Shown: in pieces, positions 61,147 to 64,000 of the stretch
Numbering within the stretch: position 1 is the stretch's first letter
Layout of the letters: each line of letters begins with the position of its first letter
Source: Phocaeicola coprophilus
Lineage (GTDB): Bacteria; Bacteroidota; Bacteroidia; Bacteroidales; Bacteroidaceae
DNA: 64,000 nt
Assembly: GCA_016900015.1 (NCBI GenBank)
Contig: JACJJM010000004.1
Location: 62,001 to 126,000 of the forward strand
Direction of reading: 5' to 3'
The notes under the pieces: model-generated
The model's database searches: none
Told to the model about the DNA's origin: nothing
The model's input: only the letters and a program-made list of their open reading frames with translations
Translations under genes and position numbers: made by a program

Positions 61147-62329
61147 CAGGATGCACCCAGACGGCAGCACGATAGCGCGTGGTCGCACCGACCGGGACCA
61201 ATGACACATATCCGCTTACAATCCGTCCATCCCTCATCACGAGCGGGTGGGCGGATTGTTGCTGTTCATGGTCCGCCTGCAGCAATGTCGGAGCGGAGAA
61301 GCTGTCTATACGGAAAATGCCTTCGCTCGCCGGCGACAGCCAGCGGCTGTACAACCCATGCGCCACTACGCCCATGTTCATCCGCAGATTGATTTCGACA
61401 CAGGGATGAAGGCGGAAACATGGTTCGTCTTCAAAGCGGCAGACCATCATGTCCACGCCCAGACAGCCATCATAATCCGACGGCAACATCCGGCCCAACT
61501 GCCCAAGCAGAAACTGGCGGGCCTTCGCCAACGTCCCGGCAGGCAAGCACGCCTCCAGTTCTTCCTCGATACGCCGGTCCGACAGCAAGCGGTTGCCCCT
61601 GTAAGCTCCATTCTCATCTGTCAGAAACAGGGAGTAGCCGAGAAAAGAAACCTTCCCTCCGGCGGCATAAAACTCCAGAGCCACGTCTGCCACCCGCCGG
61701 TAGCCGGGTTCGACGACCACTGCCTCTTGCTTGGCCAGCACGTGCACACACCAGTTCCGGGCCGGACCATCCATCTTCGTCCCGTCCACCCAGCGAAGTC
61801 CTTTGCCGCTTCCCGACCAGGGCGCTTTCAGCAGCATCCGGCCGGTCGGGCTTCCGGCTTGCAGGGCGAAGTCGATTTCGTCCAGGGAGCGGCAAATCTG
61901 CGAAGCGCCACAGAAACAGGCATCCCGCGGCCTTTCTGCCATCACCTCCACAGCACGCTGCCGCGATGACAAGCGACGAAGCTCGGCCAACAGTCCGGCC
62001 GCGGGCAGCAAGTCCTCCCCTGCTCCCAGCCGCTTCAACGCCCGCACCAGAGCCGCATTCCATCCCCAGGGGCGTATGGCATGGCAAGAGGCCACCCCTT
62101 CGTCCAGCGTCACCCACCGTATAGAGGGGGCCGGACCACGCCCTCTTGTCCAAGCTTCAGCCGATTCCTTTCCGGGCACGGCTACCATACTTTCCCCGCA
62201 CGGGGCTACCCAGGCCGGCAACACGGCCAGGTCGGCAGCCATCTGCCGCGCCGAAGCCGGAGGCTGATAGTAAGGGCTGTTGTTTCCGAGGGCCAGGTCG
62301 TTGTCCGGGTTAAAGAGATAGAGATACAT
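61136..62329 (-). CDS. ATP-grasp-like protein of unknown specificity
   Basis: 397 aa, no signal peptide. I do not recognise a named family, but ATP-grasp features are visible: MLLKAPWSGSGKGLRWV near residue 165 (Lys plus Gly-rich loop), EAVVVEPGYRRVADVALEFY (linker Glu), and DGCLGVDMMV with CVEINLRMNMG (the Glu-x-Asn-x-Arg metal site). It begins MYLYLFNPDNDLALGNNSPYY. Probably ligates an acid to an amine or peptide using ATP. Convergent 11-nt overlap with the preceding gene; promoter about 160 nt upstream. Confidence 0.82.
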   Translation of the reverse strand: MYLYLFNPDNDLALGNNSPYYQPPASARQMAADLAVLPAWVAPCGESMVAVPGKESAEAWTRGRGPAPSIRWVTLDEGVASCHAIRPWGWNAALVRALKRLGAGEDLLPAAGLLAELRRLSSRQRAVEVMAERPRDACFCGASQICRSLDEIDFALQAGSPTGRMLLKAPWSGSGKGLRWVDGTKMDGPARNWCVHVLAKQEAVVVEPGYRRVADVALEFYAAGGKVSFLGYSLFLTDENGAYRGNRLLSDRRIEEELEACLPAGTLAKARQFLLGQLGRMLPSDYDGCLGVDMMVCRFEDEPCFRLHPCVEINLRMNMGVVAHGLYSRWLSPASEGIFRIDSFSAPTLLQADHEQQQSAHPLVMRDGRIVSGYVSLVPVGATTRYRAAVWVHPVSG

Positions 62330-62487
62330 ATATTACATTTTAAGTTGGAACACATCTTTCGTCACTATTCAGACGCGGATTAATTTTACATGAATATCCT
62401 CAATCGGCCTACATGCACTCAAATTTTTGTCCCAACAAACCGGGGTCAGGACATTTGCGGACATTCAAATTGCATTTTCAAGACGGA

Positions 62488-62519
62488 CAAAGATAAGACA
62501 ATAACCCGGCATGGTCAAA
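62488..62519 (-). promoter_or_regulatory. ATP-grasp-like gene promoter
   Basis: On the minus strand: TTTG (62516-62519), 20 nt, TATCTTTG (62488-62495). The leader is about 150 nt. Array F lies just upstream of the -33 box. Confidence 0.72.
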
Positions 62520-62534
62520 TCGTGGCAACCTCAT

Positions 62535-62620
62535 TATCGCGAACATGAAGGCGTCACCATCGCGATAATGACACCTTCATGTTCGCGATAGTAAAGGAGA
62601 GTGAATCGCTATTCCCGGAT
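62535..62620. repeat. 23-nt palindromic array F with a 56-bp dyad
   Basis: ATCGCG-type anchors at 62536, 62559, 62582 and 62605, all 23 nt apart. 62535-62590 is a 56-bp dyad with 17-bp arms (62535-62551, 62574-62590) that are perfect reverse complements, around TCA-NN-ATCGCGAT-NN-TGA. Same centre, length and period as 35131-35186, but with different arm sequence. Confidence 0.85.
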
Positions 62621-62846
62621 GTCCAACATGCTGGGGACTGAAAACTGTTTCGGCTTTATCGCGTGATGATTGGGACAGTCATTTTTGCACCTGTGAGGAG
62701 GAAGACAGCGGACTATCTGACGGAGAACAGGAACGAAAAGGACAAAAAAATCACCCAAACTAAAGATGAATTTCTATTTATTTAAAATGTTGCGATTCAT
62801 CAAAAACATTTTATGTTCCATAATTCTGAATCACACAAAAACCTTG

Positions 62847-62854
62847 TAATTTTG
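62847..62854 (+). promoter_or_regulatory. AraC-type regulator -7 element
   Basis: TAATTTTG, 28 nt before the start at 62882. No clear -33 box. Confidence 0.55.
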
Positions 62855-62881
62855 GCCCGACAATCACGCAAACCGGAGACA

Positions 62882-64000
62882 ATGGATTACACGACATACG
62901 AATGCTCGCTTGGCATCGCGCTGGTACTGATGCTGTTTTTTGCAGCCTACTTCCTTGCGGCGAAGACGCCTGACAAACCCATATTTGCCAACTATATCCG
63001 TTCACGCCGCATCATGGGCGTGGCCCTGCTGACGCTGTCCGCCAATTACTCGGTTCACTTGTTTTGCGGGCTTCGCTTCTCCCATCCCGACGCGGCCATT
63101 CTGATGAACCTTTCCACCTATTTCCTCTCCTACTGGCTGTTCAGCTCGGCCCTTACCGCCCTGCTCGACCGCCATTACCTGACCCGGCAACGCTTCCTGC
63201 GACATCTGCTCTATTGGCTTTCATTCACAGTCCTTTCCGGAGTCATCCTTATCGTCCTGCCCGGGTTCAAGCAACACGTCGGACTGATAGTCATGGCACT
63301 ATGTCTGCTCGCTTATGGCATCTACCTGGCACGAAAACTCATCATGACCTACCGCCGTGCAGTCCGCCTGTTTGACGACACCCAATCCGAACACATTGCC
63401 GCCTACATCCGGTGGATGTCTGTTTTCACCTGGTGGGCGGTCATTTACGGGGTAAGCTGCGGACTGCTGACGTTCCTGCCCGACCGGCTGGTGTTCCTAT
63501 GGATTCTTTCTTCCATCCCATTCTACATCTACCTCTATTGGTCCTACATGAACTACCTGCTTTGCTACGAACAAGTGGAAAACATTCTGGAGGGGATAAC
63601 CCGGACGGAGACCAGTGACAGCGACCCCGAGGCTGAAGAAACGCCACACGACACACCGGCCTACCATGCCACCATCGAAAAACAACTGAACGCATGGGTC
63701 GGCATGGACCGATATACCAGCCCGGGGCTGACCATCGAAGAACTGGCCGGAACTCTCCACACCAACCGCACCTACCTGTCTGCCTACATCAAGTCGACCT
63801 ACCACGTCTCGTTTCGCGAATGGATCGCAGAACTTCGCATCGGCTATGCCAAACAGATGCTGATGCGCCATCCCGATATGACCGTATCAGCCGTTTCTGA
63901 AGCTTCCGGTTTTCTCTCACTAAGCTATTTCACCAAAATCTTCACAGAAAAGGAAGGCTGTTCTCCCTCCAGATGGAGGAAGGCGAGAATCCTCGACTGC
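62882..64000 (+). CDS. membrane-bound AraC-family regulator, cut by the window edge
   Basis: At least 373 codons from the ATG at 62882, open to the last base. The N-terminal 225 residues hold six or seven transmembrane helices (SLGIALVLMLFFAAYFLA first, then ALLTLSANYSVHLF, FLLYWLSFTVLSGVILIVL type segments). A linker near 240-265 leads to an AraC domain: LTIEELAGTLHTNRTYLSAYIKSTYHVSFREWIAELRIGYAKQML and VSAVSEASGFLSLSYFTKIFTEKEGCSPSRWR. Typical of Bacteroides one-component membrane regulators. Few residues should be missing. Confidence 0.9.
   Translation, partial: MDYTTYECSLGIALVLMLFFAAYFLAAKTPDKPIFANYIRSRRIMGVALLTLSANYSVHLFCGLRFSHPDAAILMNLSTYFLSYWLFSSALTALLDRHYLTRQRFLRHLLYWLSFTVLSGVILIVLPGFKQHVGLIVMALCLLAYGIYLARKLIMTYRRAVRLFDDTQSEHIAAYIRWMSVFTWWAVIYGVSCGLLTFLPDRLVFLWILSSIPFYIYLYWSYMNYLLCYEQVENILEGITRTETSDSDPEAEETPHDTPAYHATIEKQLNAWVGMDRYTSPGLTIEELAGTLHTNRTYLSAYIKSTYHVSFREWIAELRIGYAKQMLMRHPDMTVSAVSEASGFLSLSYFTKIFTEKEGCSPSRWRKARILDC

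Larger units (their letters stand above)
62330..62881. other. 552-nt divergent intergenic region
   Basis: Between the ATP-grasp-like gene and the AraC-type regulator. It holds a full minus-strand promoter (62488-62519), the 23-nt palindromic array F (62535-62620) and the -7 element of the regulator (62847-62854). No gene is seen. Confidence 0.6.

Overview
The window is a stretch of chromosome from a member of the Bacteroidales, most likely a Bacteroides-like gut bacterium. Three things support this. Many promoters have the Bacteroidetes form TTTG, about 20 nt, TAnnTTTG. Ribosome binding sites are weak. The gene set is typical of the group: an HU-like protein with an acidic tail, a lipoprotein TamA (TamL), the C_GCAxxG_C_C family, a NUDIX/AraR-type sugar regulator, a LytS/LytTR pair beside a split MacAB-TolC pump, and NspC. 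No phage, integrase, insertion sequence, rRNA or CRISPR array is visible.

Layout. 0-7.6 kb: aldo/keto reductase; ftsK-lolA-trxB; an NlpC/P60 lipoprotein; rplU-rpmA. 7.7-12.5 kb: serS, threonine aldolase, an HU-like gene and folC, in a GC-rich block with palindromic tandem repeats around the HU gene. 12.5-19.5 kb: a sugar cluster galM-galK-galM(lipoprotein)-SSS transporter-NUDIX regulator-araD that joins galactose and arabinose functions. 19.6-26.2 kb: ModF-like double ATPase, ruvC, a DUF4286 gene, four tRNAs (Gly-Leu-Leu-Gly), nspC and uvrD. 26.3-33 kb: a frameshifted outer-membrane receptor, small genes and an HtrA protease. 33-39.5 kb: RNase P RNA, a YihY/BrkB protein, OmpH, pepD, a secreted endonuclease/phosphatase and rlmH. 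39.7-46.2 kb: one minus-strand operon tolC-macA-macB ATPase-macB permease-lytS-lytTR. 46.4-50 kb: ribE, then an islet of small poorly known genes and a headless gene fragment. 50-55 kb: pyrBI, flavin reductase, glyA, and a pair that looks corrinoid-linked (MtaA/UroD-type methyltransferase plus a MetH-activation-domain protein). 55-64 kb: TrmH-type methyltransferase, tamL, an MBL hydrolase, a GH10-like secreted protein, an ATP-grasp-like protein, and a membrane AraC-type regulator cut by the window edge.

The most unusual signal is in the spaces between genes. Five intergenic regions hold short tandem arrays with a period of 22 or 23 nt, and a sixth has 41 nt, close to twice 20.5. Most units carry a small palindrome. 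Unit sequence differs from array to array while period and palindromic design stay the same. Two arrays 27 kb apart share a 56-bp dyad whose arms differ in sequence but remain perfectly complementary in each copy, which is a covariation pattern. I do not recognise this repeat class, and it is my main candidate for something undescribed.

Calls rest on reading translations and sequence by eye. Family names come from motif recognition, not from searches.
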